NCBI GenBank assembly: GCA_031555145.1
Contig: JAVBUR010000060.1
Location: forward strand, 1-29,731
Direction: 5' to 3'
Length of the DNA stretch: 29,731 nucleotides
Source: JAJDIA01 sp031555145
Lineage (GTDB): Bacteria; Bacteroidota; Bacteroidia; Bacteroidales; Tannerellaceae
This document shows, piece after piece, positions 1-8,322 of the stretch (position 1 is the stretch's first letter; every line of letters starts with the position of its first letter). The position numbers were made by a program, and so were the translations under genes. Under the pieces are notes generated by a model. It was not told the origin of the DNA. It saw nothing but the letters and a program-made list of their open reading frames with translations, and ran no database searches.

Positions 1-131
1 ATCACCGTTATGATTTTTTCAAACGTCATCGTGTTTGTGAACGAACGCGATGATGATCGTTCAGTAACGTCATTCTCTTTTTTGTGGCGATTCGTCGATT
101 GGGAGATATCGGAAGCAGACCTCGTCAAATC

Positions 132-241
132 CAGGCCTGCGCCTCACCTTCGCGAAGCCTGCATGTCAGCCGGCTGAGGCCTGCGCCTCGCGGTAGTGAC
201 TCGTGCGTCTCGCCGGGGTGAGGCCTGCGCCTCAATTCATC
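132..241. repeat. 22-bp tandem repeat array, five units, hairpin core
   Basis: Five units begin at 132, 154, 176, 198 and 220, exactly 22 bp apart. Each has a 14-bp core followed by 8 variable bases. Cores 1, 3 and 5 read (G/C)AGGCCTGCGCCTC and are nearly identical. Cores 2 (GAAGCCTGCATGTC) and 4 (GACTCGTGCGTCTC) each match the core at 10 of 14 positions. The full core can fold as a small hairpin, GAGGC and GCCTC arms around CTGC. A 22-bp period is not a multiple of three and the 8-base tails are unrelated, so this is not a protein repeat. The array is far richer in GC than its surroundings. Its function is unknown. Confidence 0.75.
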
Positions 242-353
242 TTCAAATACGGCCAAATAGGAAGATGACGCCACCGTCCAATCTGAACAAGCCTGAAGCC
301 GTTTTCCTTTAGCTATATTTAAGATTAGCGGCCTCAAATTATTTACTGAAAAA

Positions 354-384
354 TTTCTTTATTTGGCAATAGGTTGTACCTTTG
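354..384 (+). promoter_or_regulatory. Candidate mdh promoter
   Basis: TACCTTTG at 377-384 matches the Bacteroidetes -7 consensus TAnnTTTG exactly. TTTC at 354-357 lies 19 bp upstream and is one base from the TTTG expected at -33. Transcription would start near 390, leaving a leader of about 50 bases before the mdh ATG. The leader is AT-rich with no clear Shine-Dalgarno sequence, as is usual in this phylum. Confidence 0.65.
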
Positions 385-442
385 CCCCCTTAAGTTGTGA
401 AGTGAATAAAAGTATCAAATAAACCCTATTAAATTTTTTATT

Positions 443-1384
443 ATGTCTAAAGTAACAGTTGTTGGCGCCGGTAATGTAGGTGCTACTTGTGCAAATGTGC
501 TTGCCTTCAATGAAGTGGCAGACGAAGTAGTAATGCTGGATGTGAAAGAAGGTGTTTCCGAAGGGAAAGCCATGGATATGATGCAGACAGCTCAGTTGTT
601 GGGTTTTGACACGACCGTAGTTGGATGTACGAACGATTACGCTCAGACAGCCAATTCAGACGTAGTTATCATCACTTCAGGTATTCCCCGTAAACCGGGT
701 ATGACACGCGAAGAACTGATTGGCGTGAATGCCGGTATCGTAAAAGCCGTTGCCGAAAACCTGCTGAAATATTCTCCCAATGCTGTTATCGTGGTTATCT
801 CTAACCCGATGGACACGATGACGTATCTGGCACTGAAGGCGCTGGGCGTTCCTAAAAACCGTATCATCGGTATGGGTGGCGCACTCGACAGCAGCCGTTT
901 CAAATATTACCTGTCGCAGGCGCTGGGTTGTAACGCCAACGAAGTAGAAGGTATGGTAATCGGTGGTCACGGTGATACAACCATGATTCCGTTGGCTCGC
1001 CTGGCTACGTACAAAGGTATCCCCGTTAGCCAATTGCTGAGCGCTGAAAAGTTGGAAGAAGTAGTCAAAGCTACGATGGTAGGTGGTGCTACACTGACCG
1101 GCCTGCTGGGTACTTCTGCCTGGTATGCTCCGGGTGCTGCAGGAGCTTACGTAGCTGAAGCCATTATCCACAACCAGAAGAAGATGGTCCCCTGCTCTGT
1201 ATCACTGGAAGGTGAATACGGTGAAAGCGACATCTGCATCGGTGTTCCTGTGATCCTCGGCAAGAATGGTATCGAAAGCATCGTGGCCCTCGACCTCAAC
1301 GAAACAGAAAAAGAACTCTTCAAGAAGAGCGCTGCCGCTGTTCGTGCGACCAACGACGTGTTGAAAGAAATCAACGTGCTGTAA
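443..1384 (+). CDS. mdh: Malate dehydrogenase (LDH-like type)
   Basis: NAD-dependent malate dehydrogenase, interconverting malate and oxaloacetate in the cytoplasm; in fermenting Bacteroidales it serves the reductive branch towards fumarate and succinate (family knowledge). The 313 residues match the usual length. The Rossmann motif GAGNVG is at residues 8-13. D33 at the end of beta-2 fits NAD rather than NADP. The substrate loop GIPRKPGMTR (80-89) carries R83, where lactate dehydrogenases have Gln, and R89. D149, R152 and the proton-relay H176 in GGHGDT are all present. The ATG is preceded by an AT-rich leader and a good promoter. It appears to be a single-gene transcript closed by a hairpin at 1411-1443. 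Confidence 0.97.
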   Translation: MSKVTVVGAGNVGATCANVLAFNEVADEVVMLDVKEGVSEGKAMDMMQTAQLLGFDTTVVGCTNDYAQTANSDVVIITSGIPRKPGMTREELIGVNAGIVKAVAENLLKYSPNAVIVVISNPMDTMTYLALKALGVPKNRIIGMGGALDSSRFKYYLSQALGCNANEVEGMVIGGHGDTTMIPLARLATYKGIPVSQLLSAEKLEEVVKATMVGGATLTGLLGTSAWYAPGAAGAYVAEAIIHNQKKMVPCSVSLEGEYGESDICIGVPVILGKNGIESIVALDLNETEKELFKKSAAAVRATNDVLKEINVL

Positions 1385-1410
1385 GAAACAAACGACTTAC
1401 AATATAAAAG

Positions 1411-1443
1411 AAGCCGGCTTCCTCCATGGAGCCGGCTTTTTTG
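1411..1443. terminator. Bidirectional terminator between mdh and lpxA
   Basis: AAGCCGGCT (1411-1419) pairs with AGCCGGCTT (1430-1438), giving a GC-rich stem with a short loop. On the plus strand it runs into a T tract through 1442. On the minus strand the stem is followed by TTCTTTT. It can therefore serve both mdh and the convergent efflux-lpxA transcript. Confidence 0.85.
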
Positions 1444-1483
1444 TTTGCACACCTGCGAACTTCTGATACTTCCCTATAGACAC

Positions 1484-2251
1484 CTACCGGATAATTCCCA
1501 GCTTAGTGGCGGCCAGGAATTCGATGATGTTATTGATCTCGACGCTGTTGGGCACCTGGTCTTTGATTTTCCAGACGGCATCATGCAGGCTGGTGTTGCT
1601 CTGGTACACCAGACGGTAGGCATGGGCGATATGGTTGATGATCTTTTCCGGGAAGCCTACTTTTTCAAGTACTTTGGTATTGACACCGTTATACGTGATG
1701 GGCTCCTTGGCGGCAACAATATACGGAGGGATATCGCGGTTGAAACGGCAGCCGCTGCGTACCCATGACCAGGTACCGACTCGGCAGCCCTGCCCCATGA
1801 CGATATTTCCACCGAAAATGGCATGGTCGTCGATGATGCAATCACCAGCCATCTTGGTGCCATAACCGAATACGCAATGGTCGCCCACCTTGGTATCGTG
1901 CGACAGATGAACGCCTTCGAGCAAGAAGTTATTGTTCCCGATACGGGTCTGCCCTTCTTTCAGTGTGGCACGGTTGATTACCACATTCTCACGGATCACA
2001 TTGTGGTCGCCAACGATCACCACGGTATCATCGCCCTTATAGGCGAAGTCCTGCGGCACGGCAGCCACCACAGCTCCCTGAAACACCTTATTCCCTTTGC
2101 CCAGACGGGCGCCGCTCATCAGGCTGGCGTAGGGCAAAATCTCACAATCGTCGCCGATCACCACATTGTCGTCGATGTAGGCAAACGGGTGTATCGTTAC
2201 ATTCTCCCCTATTTTCGCGCCGGGGTTTACATAGGCTAACGGACTTATCAT
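1484..2251 (-). CDS. lpxA: LpxA-type UDP-GlcNAc O-acyltransferase
   Basis: Acyl-ACP:UDP-N-acetylglucosamine O-acyltransferase family, the first step of lipid A synthesis in the cytoplasm. The 255 residues show hexapeptide repeats of a left-handed beta helix through about residue 190 (for example KIGENV, VIGDDC, RIGNNN, KVGDHC), then a helical C-terminal domain ending in LGIIR as in Escherichia coli LpxA. GVHLSHDT holds H115 and H118; H118 aligns with the catalytic His125 of E. coli LpxA. PQDFAYKGDD and NVIRENVVINRAT are also typical. The gene starts 16 bases after the outer-membrane-factor gene on the same strand and looks like the last gene of the efflux operon. In this phylum lpxA is normally near lpxD, lpxC-fabZ, so this could be a second copy; the window cannot settle that. 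Confidence 0.88.
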   Translation of the reverse strand: MISPLAYVNPGAKIGENVTIHPFAYIDDNVVIGDDCEILPYASLMSGARLGKGNKVFQGAVVAAVPQDFAYKGDDTVVIVGDHNVIRENVVINRATLKEGQTRIGNNNFLLEGVHLSHDTKVGDHCVFGYGTKMAGDCIIDDHAIFGGNIVMGQGCRVGTWSWVRSGCRFNRDIPPYIVAAKEPITYNGVNTKVLEKVGFPEKIINHIAHAYRLVYQSNTSLHDAVWKIKDQVPNSVEINNIIEFLAATKLGIIR

Positions 2252-2267
2252 GATAGTTGATTTTAAG

Positions 2268-3659
2268 TTAGTATTCTCTTCCTCCTCCCAATGCCTGGTA
2301 GAGGCTCACGACAGACTGCATCTGTAACAGGACATCAGCGACTTCAAGCAACTGTGCCGACAACAGCGACTGCTGCGCCGTCAATGTTTCCAGATAAGAA
2401 GAACTACCCGAACGATACAACGCCTCGGTATACACCACTGCGTTTTCGAGGGAAGTCACCTGTCCACGCCGTTCAACCAGTTTACCGGTCAGGGTTTCAT
2501 AACGGAACAACGCGTCGCTCACTTCTTTACCCGCATTCAATACAGTCTGCTGAAAGTTCATCGAAGCTATTTCCTGTTCAGCCTTCGACACCTTCAGGTT
2601 GGCGATGTTGCGGCCTTTATTGAAGATCGGCTGCGTCAATGAGCCTACGGCAGAAACAAGCACCTTGGCCGGATCAAGGATCACACCGCCGGCACTGTTC
2701 GTCCATCCGGCCGAGCCACTCAGCACAAGCGACGGATAGAACGCCGAGCGTGCCTGGTTGGTAGCGTAATACGCCACAGCCAATTGCATTTCGGCCGCCC
2801 GTACATCGGGACGGTTGGCCAGCATCTGTACCGGGATACCGGCATTCAGTTCCGTAGGCAATACCTGATCGATCAGGACACCCCGCTCGATAGCGTGCGG
2901 CGCTTCGGCCAGCATCACCGACAGGGCATTCTCCGTTTCACGGATCTGCCGACGAAGGTCAGACAGGGAAGCCTCTACCTGGTGGCTGTTGGCTTTTGCC
3001 TGGGAGATGGCCGCTTCGTTCGACTTGCCCACTTCTTTCAAGGCAGTCATCACGCGTACATTTTCTTTCCAGATAGCCGATGTTCCTTCGCTGATTGACA
3101 GCTGGAGATCGAGCATCAGGAGCGTATAATACGTATTGGCCACATTGGCGATCAGTTGCGAACGAACAGCCTGGCTATAGGCTTCGCTCTGCAGCAAGGT
3201 GGACTTGGCGCCACGGCTGGCATTGAGCAGGCGGCCGAAAAGGTCGATTTCCCAACTGGCCGTAGCCGGCAACTGATACGTACGTGTCCAGTCGCCTCCT
3301 TCGAGGTGCGACAGCGTTCCCTGCGGACTCAGTGCGACAGAAGGCAGGAACGAGAGGCGTGCCGACGTGAGCAACGCCCGGGCTTCGTCTACCCGGAGGT
3401 TGGCCGTTTGCAGGTTCACGTTGTTAGCCAGCGCCTTTTCGATCAACACCTGCAGGTAGGGATCAGTAAACACTTCCTGCCAGGGCAGGTTTCCCATGTT
3501 AGCCGTATCGGCAGCCAGGGTATCGACAGCCGAATAGGGATCGCGGTAGAGACCCGACGTGTTCAGGTCTTTCGGACGTTCGTAGGCTTTGTAGATGTGG
3601 CAGCTGCCCAAGAGGGCAACGGCACATACCATATATATGATCTGTTGTATCTTCTTCAT
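2268..3659 (-). CDS. RND efflux outer-membrane factor lipoprotein (TolC/NodT family)
   Basis: Outer-membrane channel of a tripartite efflux pump, OprM/CmeC type, 463 residues. The N-terminus is a lipoprotein signal ending in LLGSC, with the acylated Cys at residue 20. After that come two OEP-type helical repeats, with ALANNVNLQTANLRVDEARALL near the start of the first and the conserved LANRPDVRAAEMQLAVAYYATNQARSAFYP region opening the second. The C-terminus retains the YQALGGG ending common in this family. It begins only 4 bases after the stop of the RND transporter gene, so the two are surely co-transcribed. The substrate of the pump cannot be read from the sequence. Confidence 0.94.
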   Translation of the reverse strand: MKKIQQIIYMVCAVALLGSCHIYKAYERPKDLNTSGLYRDPYSAVDTLAADTANMGNLPWQEVFTDPYLQVLIEKALANNVNLQTANLRVDEARALLTSARLSFLPSVALSPQGTLSHLEGGDWTRTYQLPATASWEIDLFGRLLNASRGAKSTLLQSEAYSQAVRSQLIANVANTYYTLLMLDLQLSISEGTSAIWKENVRVMTALKEVGKSNEAAISQAKANSHQVEASLSDLRRQIRETENALSVMLAEAPHAIERGVLIDQVLPTELNAGIPVQMLANRPDVRAAEMQLAVAYYATNQARSAFYPSLVLSGSAGWTNSAGGVILDPAKVLVSAVGSLTQPIFNKGRNIANLKVSKAEQEIASMNFQQTVLNAGKEVSDALFRYETLTGKLVERRGQVTSLENAVVYTEALYRSGSSSYLETLTAQQSLLSAQLLEVADVLLQMQSVVSLYQALGGGREY

Positions 3660-3663
3660 CGGA

Positions 3664-6600
3664 TTATGATTTAGAGAATTGTTCGATTTCGGTATCCATA
3701 TCGCTGTTTTCCATATCTTCCCATTCGAGTGGTTTGACCTTTTCCTGTAAATACTGGAAAGCCACGAACAAGGCCGGAACGACGAATATCTGGCAGATCA
3801 TACCGATCAACATACCACCCACGGCACCGGCACCGAGCGTACGGTAGCCATTGGCACCTACACCGCTTGCCAGCATCAACGGCAACAGACCGATGACCAT
3901 CGCGAGCGAGGTCATCAGAATCGGACGCAAACGGGCAGCGGCACCCAACAGGGCCGACCAGGTAATACCCATCCCCGTACGCCGACGGTCGAGCGCAAAT
4001 TCAACGATCAGGATCGCATTCTTCGCCAACAGACCGATCAACATAATGAGAGCAATCTGCAGATAGATATTATTTTCCACACCCATCATCTGCGCAAAGA
4101 TAAACGTACCCGCTAAGCCGAAGGGGATCGATAGGATGACCGCCAACGGCAAGAAGTAACTTTCATACTGTGCACTGAGCAACAGATAAACGAAAAGCAA
4201 ACAGAGTCCGAAAATGATAAAGGTCATATCGCCTGATTTCTGTTCTTCACGCGTCATACCCGAGAATTCATACCCATACCCCGTAGGCAATGTAGCCGCA
4301 GCTACTTCCTCAATGGCCTTGATGGCGTCGCCGGAGCTAAAGCCTTCGGCTGCCGCACCATTCACCGCCATAGAGGTGTACATATTGAAACGGGTGATAT
4401 TATCCGGTCCGTATACTTTCGTCAACGTCACAAATTCGGAGATGGGAGCCATCTCGCTACCATTACGCACAAAGATATTCTGCATCGATTCGGGGTTGAC
4501 GCGATACTGCGGGTCAGCCTGGATATAGACACGGTACAGTTTACCGAAACGGTTGAAGTTAGACGCATACAAACCCCCGAAGTATCCCTGCATCGTAGCC
4601 AGGATAGACGACGGACTGATACCGGCTCGCTTACACTTGGCGGCATCGATATCCAACTGGTATTGCGGGAAGTTCGGGTTGAACGTCGTCTGGGCATACC
4701 GCACTTCGGGACGTTGGTTCAGTTGCATCAGGAAGCCCTGTGCCACCCGAAGGAACTGGTTCAGGTCGCCGCCGGTCTTATCCTGGAGGCTCAACTCGAA
4801 CCCGCTGGACACACTATAACCCGGAATCATCGGCGGAGCAAAGATCATGATGCGGGCATCCTTGATCGCTGCCGTCTGGCGGGTGAGTGAGGCAATCACA
4901 CTGTTCACATCACCACCTTCCACTTCACGCTCGCTCCAGTCGTACAGACGGCAGATAAACGTACCATATGAACTACCCTGACCGGAGATCATCCCGTAAC
5001 CGGTGATCTTACTACGGTCTTTCACAAACGGATTGGCAGCAATCAGACGGTCGACTTCGGCCATCGCCTGTTCGGTCACTTCGAGCGAGGTACCCGGCTG
5101 CAAGGTAACGTTCACCATAAACGTACCGGTATCTTCGTTCGGTACAAGTCCCGTCTTGGTGGTCTTCATCAGCAACACCAACACCACAAACGACAGGGCT
5201 ACCAATACGAAAGCCAGCCAGCGCCGTTTGATCAGGAACGATACACCACCCTTATATTTCTCGAGGATCGCATTATAGGAAGCATTGAACCCTTTATGGA
5301 AACGCTCTACAAATGAATCCTTCTTCCCTTCTTTCTCTTCATGCGGTTTGAGGAAAATGGCACACAGCGCCGGACTCAGCGTCAAGGCGTTGATAGCCGA
5401 GAAACCGATGGCGATTGCCAACGTCAAACCGAACTGCCGGTAGAACGTACCCGATGTCCCCCCCATGAAACTAACGGGGATAAATACCGACATCATCACC
5501 AGCGTAATCGACACCAGTGCACCACCGATCTCATTCATCGCATCAATCGAGGCCTGTCGCGACGATTTGTAGCCCTGGTCCAGTTTGGCATGGACCGCCT
5601 CGACGACTACAATCGCATCATCCACCACAATCGCAATGGCCAGTACCAAGGCACAAAGCGTCAACAGGTTGATACTGAAACCAAGCGCCGTCAATCCGGC
5701 AAAGGTACCGATCAACGCCACCGGGATAGCAATCGTCGGGATCAGTGTCGACCGCATATCCTGCAAGAAGATATACACCACGATAAACACCAGCAGGAAC
5801 GCTTCGATCAGCGTCTTGAGTACCTCATGGATGGAGGCGAAGAGGAAGTCGTTCACACTCATCAGGATCTCGTACTTCATACCCGGAGGATATACCTTGC
5901 CGGTTTCTTCCAACACGGCATTCACATCTTCGATTACTTTGGTTGCATTCGATCCCGCCATCTGGAAGATCATAAATGTAACGGCCGGATTACCGTTGGC
6001 TTCCGTAGATACGGAATACGACTGTCCGCCCAGTTCCACACGGGCCACGTCTTTCAATCGTAGCACATTCCCGTCGGCGGTCGAACGGATCACAATATTT
6101 TCGAATGCATCGGCTGTTTCCAGACGCCCTTTATAGCGGATCGTATATTGGAACGACTGGTCGCCGCTTTCACCGAATTGTCCCGGTGCGGCTTCGAGGT
6201 TCTGTTCGGCCAGCGCTACACTGATATCCGACGGTTCCAGTTTATACTGCGACATAATCTCCGGACGCAACCAGATACGCATCGTATAGGTCAACGCACC
6301 CATCGCCATGGCATCCCCTACCCCGTTCACACGTTGTATCTGCGGAAGGATGTTGATATTCACATAGTTTTGCAGGAACTTCTGGTCGTAACGACCGTCA
6401 CTAAAGATGGTGATGGCTTCCAGCATACTGGTCTGACGCTTCTGGGTAATGACACCCACGCGGGTTACTTCGGCAGGCAGCAAGCCCTGTGCCTTCGACA
6501 CACGGTTCTGCACGTTCACCGCCGCCATATCGGGGTTCGTTCCCTGCTTGAAATAGACCTGGATACGTGCCGATCCGTCATTAGTCGCTGTAGACGACAT

Positions 6601-6834
6601 ATAGAGCATGTTTTCCACCCCGTTCAACTGTTCTTCGATCGGAGCGATCACCGTGTTCAACACAGTCTGCGAGTTAGCCCCCGTATAGGTGGTATACACA
6701 GAAACGGTAGGAGGCGCGATATCCGGATACTGCTCGATCGGTAGCGAGAGCAAACCCAGAATACCCAGGATCACAATAAATATGGAGATAACCGTGGATA
6801 AAACCGGACGGTTAATAAATCTGTCTAACTTCAT
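3664..6834 (-). CDS. RND multidrug efflux transporter (AcrB/HAE1 family)
   Basis: Proton-driven inner-membrane pump of 1056 residues, the normal length for AcrB-type HAE1 proteins. The start MKLDRFINRPVLSTVISIFI is typical, with the first membrane helix at about 10-30. The transmembrane proton relay is intact: D405 and D406 in AIVVDDAIVV, and K938 in LLAKNAILIVEF of a C-terminal helix. Two large periplasmic loops and the two sets of six helices are present. It sits in the middle of the operon, 24 bases after the adaptor gene and 4 before the outer-membrane factor. Typical substrates of the family are amphiphilic drugs, bile salts and dyes; which apply here is unknown. Confidence 0.96.
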   Translation of the reverse strand: MKLDRFINRPVLSTVISIFIVILGILGLLSLPIEQYPDIAPPTVSVYTTYTGANSQTVLNTVIAPIEEQLNGVENMLYMSSTATNDGSARIQVYFKQGTNPDMAAVNVQNRVSKAQGLLPAEVTRVGVITQKRQTSMLEAITIFSDGRYDQKFLQNYVNINILPQIQRVNGVGDAMAMGALTYTMRIWLRPEIMSQYKLEPSDISVALAEQNLEAAPGQFGESGDQSFQYTIRYKGRLETADAFENIVIRSTADGNVLRLKDVARVELGGQSYSVSTEANGNPAVTFMIFQMAGSNATKVIEDVNAVLEETGKVYPPGMKYEILMSVNDFLFASIHEVLKTLIEAFLLVFIVVYIFLQDMRSTLIPTIAIPVALIGTFAGLTALGFSINLLTLCALVLAIAIVVDDAIVVVEAVHAKLDQGYKSSRQASIDAMNEIGGALVSITLVMMSVFIPVSFMGGTSGTFYRQFGLTLAIAIGFSAINALTLSPALCAIFLKPHEEKEGKKDSFVERFHKGFNASYNAILEKYKGGVSFLIKRRWLAFVLVALSFVVLVLLMKTTKTGLVPNEDTGTFMVNVTLQPGTSLEVTEQAMAEVDRLIAANPFVKDRSKITGYGMISGQGSSYGTFICRLYDWSEREVEGGDVNSVIASLTRQTAAIKDARIMIFAPPMIPGYSVSSGFELSLQDKTGGDLNQFLRVAQGFLMQLNQRPEVRYAQTTFNPNFPQYQLDIDAAKCKRAGISPSSILATMQGYFGGLYASNFNRFGKLYRVYIQADPQYRVNPESMQNIFVRNGSEMAPISEFVTLTKVYGPDNITRFNMYTSMAVNGAAAEGFSSGDAIKAIEEVAAATLPTGYGYEFSGMTREEQKSGDMTFIIFGLCLLFVYLLLSAQYESYFLPLAVILSIPFGLAGTFIFAQMMGVENNIYLQIALIMLIGLLAKNAILIVEFALDRRRTGMGITWSALLGAAARLRPILMTSLAMVIGLLPLMLASGVGANGYRTLGAGAVGGMLIGMICQIFVVPALFVAFQYLQEKVKPLEWEDMENSDMDTEIEQFSKS

Positions 6835-6858
6835 ACATAATAGGGTTTATCCGACAAG

Positions 6859-8082
6859 TTATTTTGCACCGGCGGCGGCCTGTTGCTGTTGTTGTTGCAT
6901 GGCTTTGAGTTTAGCCGCAGCCTCTTCGGGCGTGATCGGCTTGATGGGGGTTCCATCACGCAAGCTGGTGATACCTTCCACCACGATACGGTCGCCCGCT
7001 TTCAGTCCAGAGGTAATCACATAGGTCTTACCATCGTTCTGCGGAAGGACCTCGATCTCGGTTACTTTCACCGTCGATTCGTCTGTCACCACATAGATAA
7101 ATTTCTTGTCTTGTACTTCATAGGTAGCCGTCTGCGGTACCAGGATCGCGTTATCTTCCGTAAAAGGCATCAGGACAGTCCCTGCACCACCACTGCGAAG
7201 CACATTCCGGTCGTTGGGGAAGGTAGCACGGATCGTGGCTGCCCCGGTTTTCTGGTCGATCACACCGCTCAGGGTTTCGATCTTCCCTTTTTCGGCATAG
7301 ATCGAACCATCACTCAGGCTCAGTTCCACTTCGGGCATACGGTTCAGTATTTCGTTAATCGACCCTCCTTCACGGATCAGTGCCAGTACCTGTTTTTCGG
7401 TCATGGAGAAATAGACGAACATCTTCGAGATATCCGACACGACTGTCAACGGTGAGGCAATGCTGGAACTTACCAGACTACCCAAACGATACGGGATAGT
7501 TCCCACGATACCGTCGGAAGGACTGCTCACTTCCGTATAGGAAAGATCATTTTTAGCATTCACCAGTTGCGCGTCGGCCTGTGCCAGTTGCGCTTCGCGG
7601 GTAGCCAGATCGTTTTCTGCCACCTGCAATTCGTAGTCGCTGATAATGCGCTGGGCATGTAACAGTTTTTTGTTTTCATACGTCAGACGGGCTGTCTGTA
7701 CACTGGTCTGTGCCACTTTTTTATTGGCCTCTGCCACCTGAACGGCTGCGCGGTAAGGCACCTGGTCGATAACGAACATCACCTGTCCTTTCTTCACAAC
7801 AGAGCCTTCATCCACACGCAGGGCAGTGATGAAACCGGCCACCTTCGGACGGATTTCAATATCCTGCATCCCCTTAATAGTTGCGGGGAAAGGCGTTTTC
7901 AACTCGATATGACCGGGTTGTAACGTCACAGTTGCATATTCACGCACTGCGTTACCAGCTGCTTGCTCCTTGTTGCCACAGGCAAAGAAAGAAAATGCTA
8001 ACCCAACTAATACCAATCGCTCAGACCACTTCACGGCGGTCTTCAAATAATTGTGCATACTCATATATTTATATTTATCCAA
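6859..8082 (-). CDS. RND periplasmic adaptor lipoprotein (MFP, AcrA family)
   Basis: Membrane-fusion subunit that joins the RND pump to the outer-membrane channel, 407 residues. A lipoprotein signal ends at FFAC with Cys35. A biotinyl-lipoyl-like half motif (EIRPKVAGFITALRVDEGSVVKKG) is followed by an alpha-hairpin rich in Ala, Gln and Glu (about 113-180), the second lipoyl half (SPSDGIVGTIPYRLGSLV), then beta-barrel and membrane-proximal domains. The C-terminus is a low-complexity Gln/Ala tail. The start is uncertain: Met codons at residues 1, 7 and 9 are all possible, and the later ones give a more ordinary signal length. It is the first gene of the operon, with the promoter candidate at 8131-8138. 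Confidence 0.94.
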   Translation of the reverse strand: MDKYKYMSMHNYLKTAVKWSERLVLVGLAFSFFACGNKEQAAGNAVREYATVTLQPGHIELKTPFPATIKGMQDIEIRPKVAGFITALRVDEGSVVKKGQVMFVIDQVPYRAAVQVAEANKKVAQTSVQTARLTYENKKLLHAQRIISDYELQVAENDLATREAQLAQADAQLVNAKNDLSYTEVSSPSDGIVGTIPYRLGSLVSSSIASPLTVVSDISKMFVYFSMTEKQVLALIREGGSINEILNRMPEVELSLSDGSIYAEKGKIETLSGVIDQKTGAATIRATFPNDRNVLRSGGAGTVLMPFTEDNAILVPQTATYEVQDKKFIYVVTDESTVKVTEIEVLPQNDGKTYVITSGLKAGDRIVVEGITSLRDGTPIKPITPEEAAAKLKAMQQQQQQAAAGAK

Positions 8083-8116
8083 ATAGTCCTCTCTAATCTA
8101 ACACAAATATGTCCAA

Positions 8117-8156
8117 CACCTATCAGGTGGCAAATGTACGGGAATTCACATTCCCG
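8117..8156 (-). promoter_or_regulatory. Candidate efflux operon promoter with two dyads
   Basis: On the minus strand TACATTTG (8138-8131) matches TAnnTTTG exactly and would start transcription near 8125, about 40 bases before the adaptor gene. Directly upstream lies an 18-bp perfect dyad, CGGGAAT-tcac-ATTCCCG (8139-8156), in the space between the -33 and -7 elements. At the predicted start lies a second dyad, CACCT-atc-AGGTG (8117-8129). I could not find a convincing -33 TTTG. The dyads are in the position expected of repressor operators, but no regulator gene is adjacent. A second perfect -7 box on the same strand, TACCTTTG (8240-8233), is an alternative promoter. Confidence 0.5.
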
Positions 8157-8259
8157 GGATTCGTCCAATTTATGCCATTGTTAGGTGTTCTCACTATGAA
8201 AACTAAGATTAAGGCCGGCTGTACTTTGGGGTCAAAGGTACAAATAATCCGCTTCTTTG

Positions 8260-8291
8260 TTGGTATATTCCGCAAAATACGCTTAATTTGC
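8260..8291 (+). promoter_or_regulatory. Weak candidate promoter for 8323-10010
   Basis: TTAATTTG at 8284-8291 is one base from TAnnTTTG, and TTGG at 8260-8263 lies 20 bp upstream in the -33 position. Transcription would begin near 8297, giving a leader of about 25 bases. Support is weak because both boxes are imperfect. Confidence 0.3.
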
Positions 8292-8322
8292 GACAGACTC
8301 TATAGAAAGAGCCTTTATAGAT

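Larger units (their letters stand above)
1..442. other. Non-coding region upstream of mdh
   Basis: No credible gene is seen on either strand. Bases 1-131 are mixed sequence with short inverted repeats, for example TCATCG at 26-31 with CGATGA at 48-53, and GAACGA at 39-44 with TCGTTC at 57-62. Bases 132-241 are a GC-rich tandem array described separately. Bases 242-353 are AT-rich with nothing recognisable. The mdh promoter and leader occupy 354-442. The gene to the left must end outside the window. Confidence 0.7.

Noticed and set aside
132..241. Possible CRISPR array (strong cores 44 bp apart)
   Set aside because: The core is only 14 bp, the spacers contain degenerate copies of the core on a 22-bp period, and there are no cas genes.
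125..337. Open frame of 70 codons on the minus strand across the GC-rich repeat array
   Set aside because: It lies within 22-bp tandem repeats, which do not keep a reading frame, and its composition is a by-product of the repeats.
5341..6063. Long open frame on the plus strand opposite the RND pump gene
   Set aside because: It is antisense to a well-conserved coding region, has low-complexity Arg/Gln/His content, and lacks any family feature.
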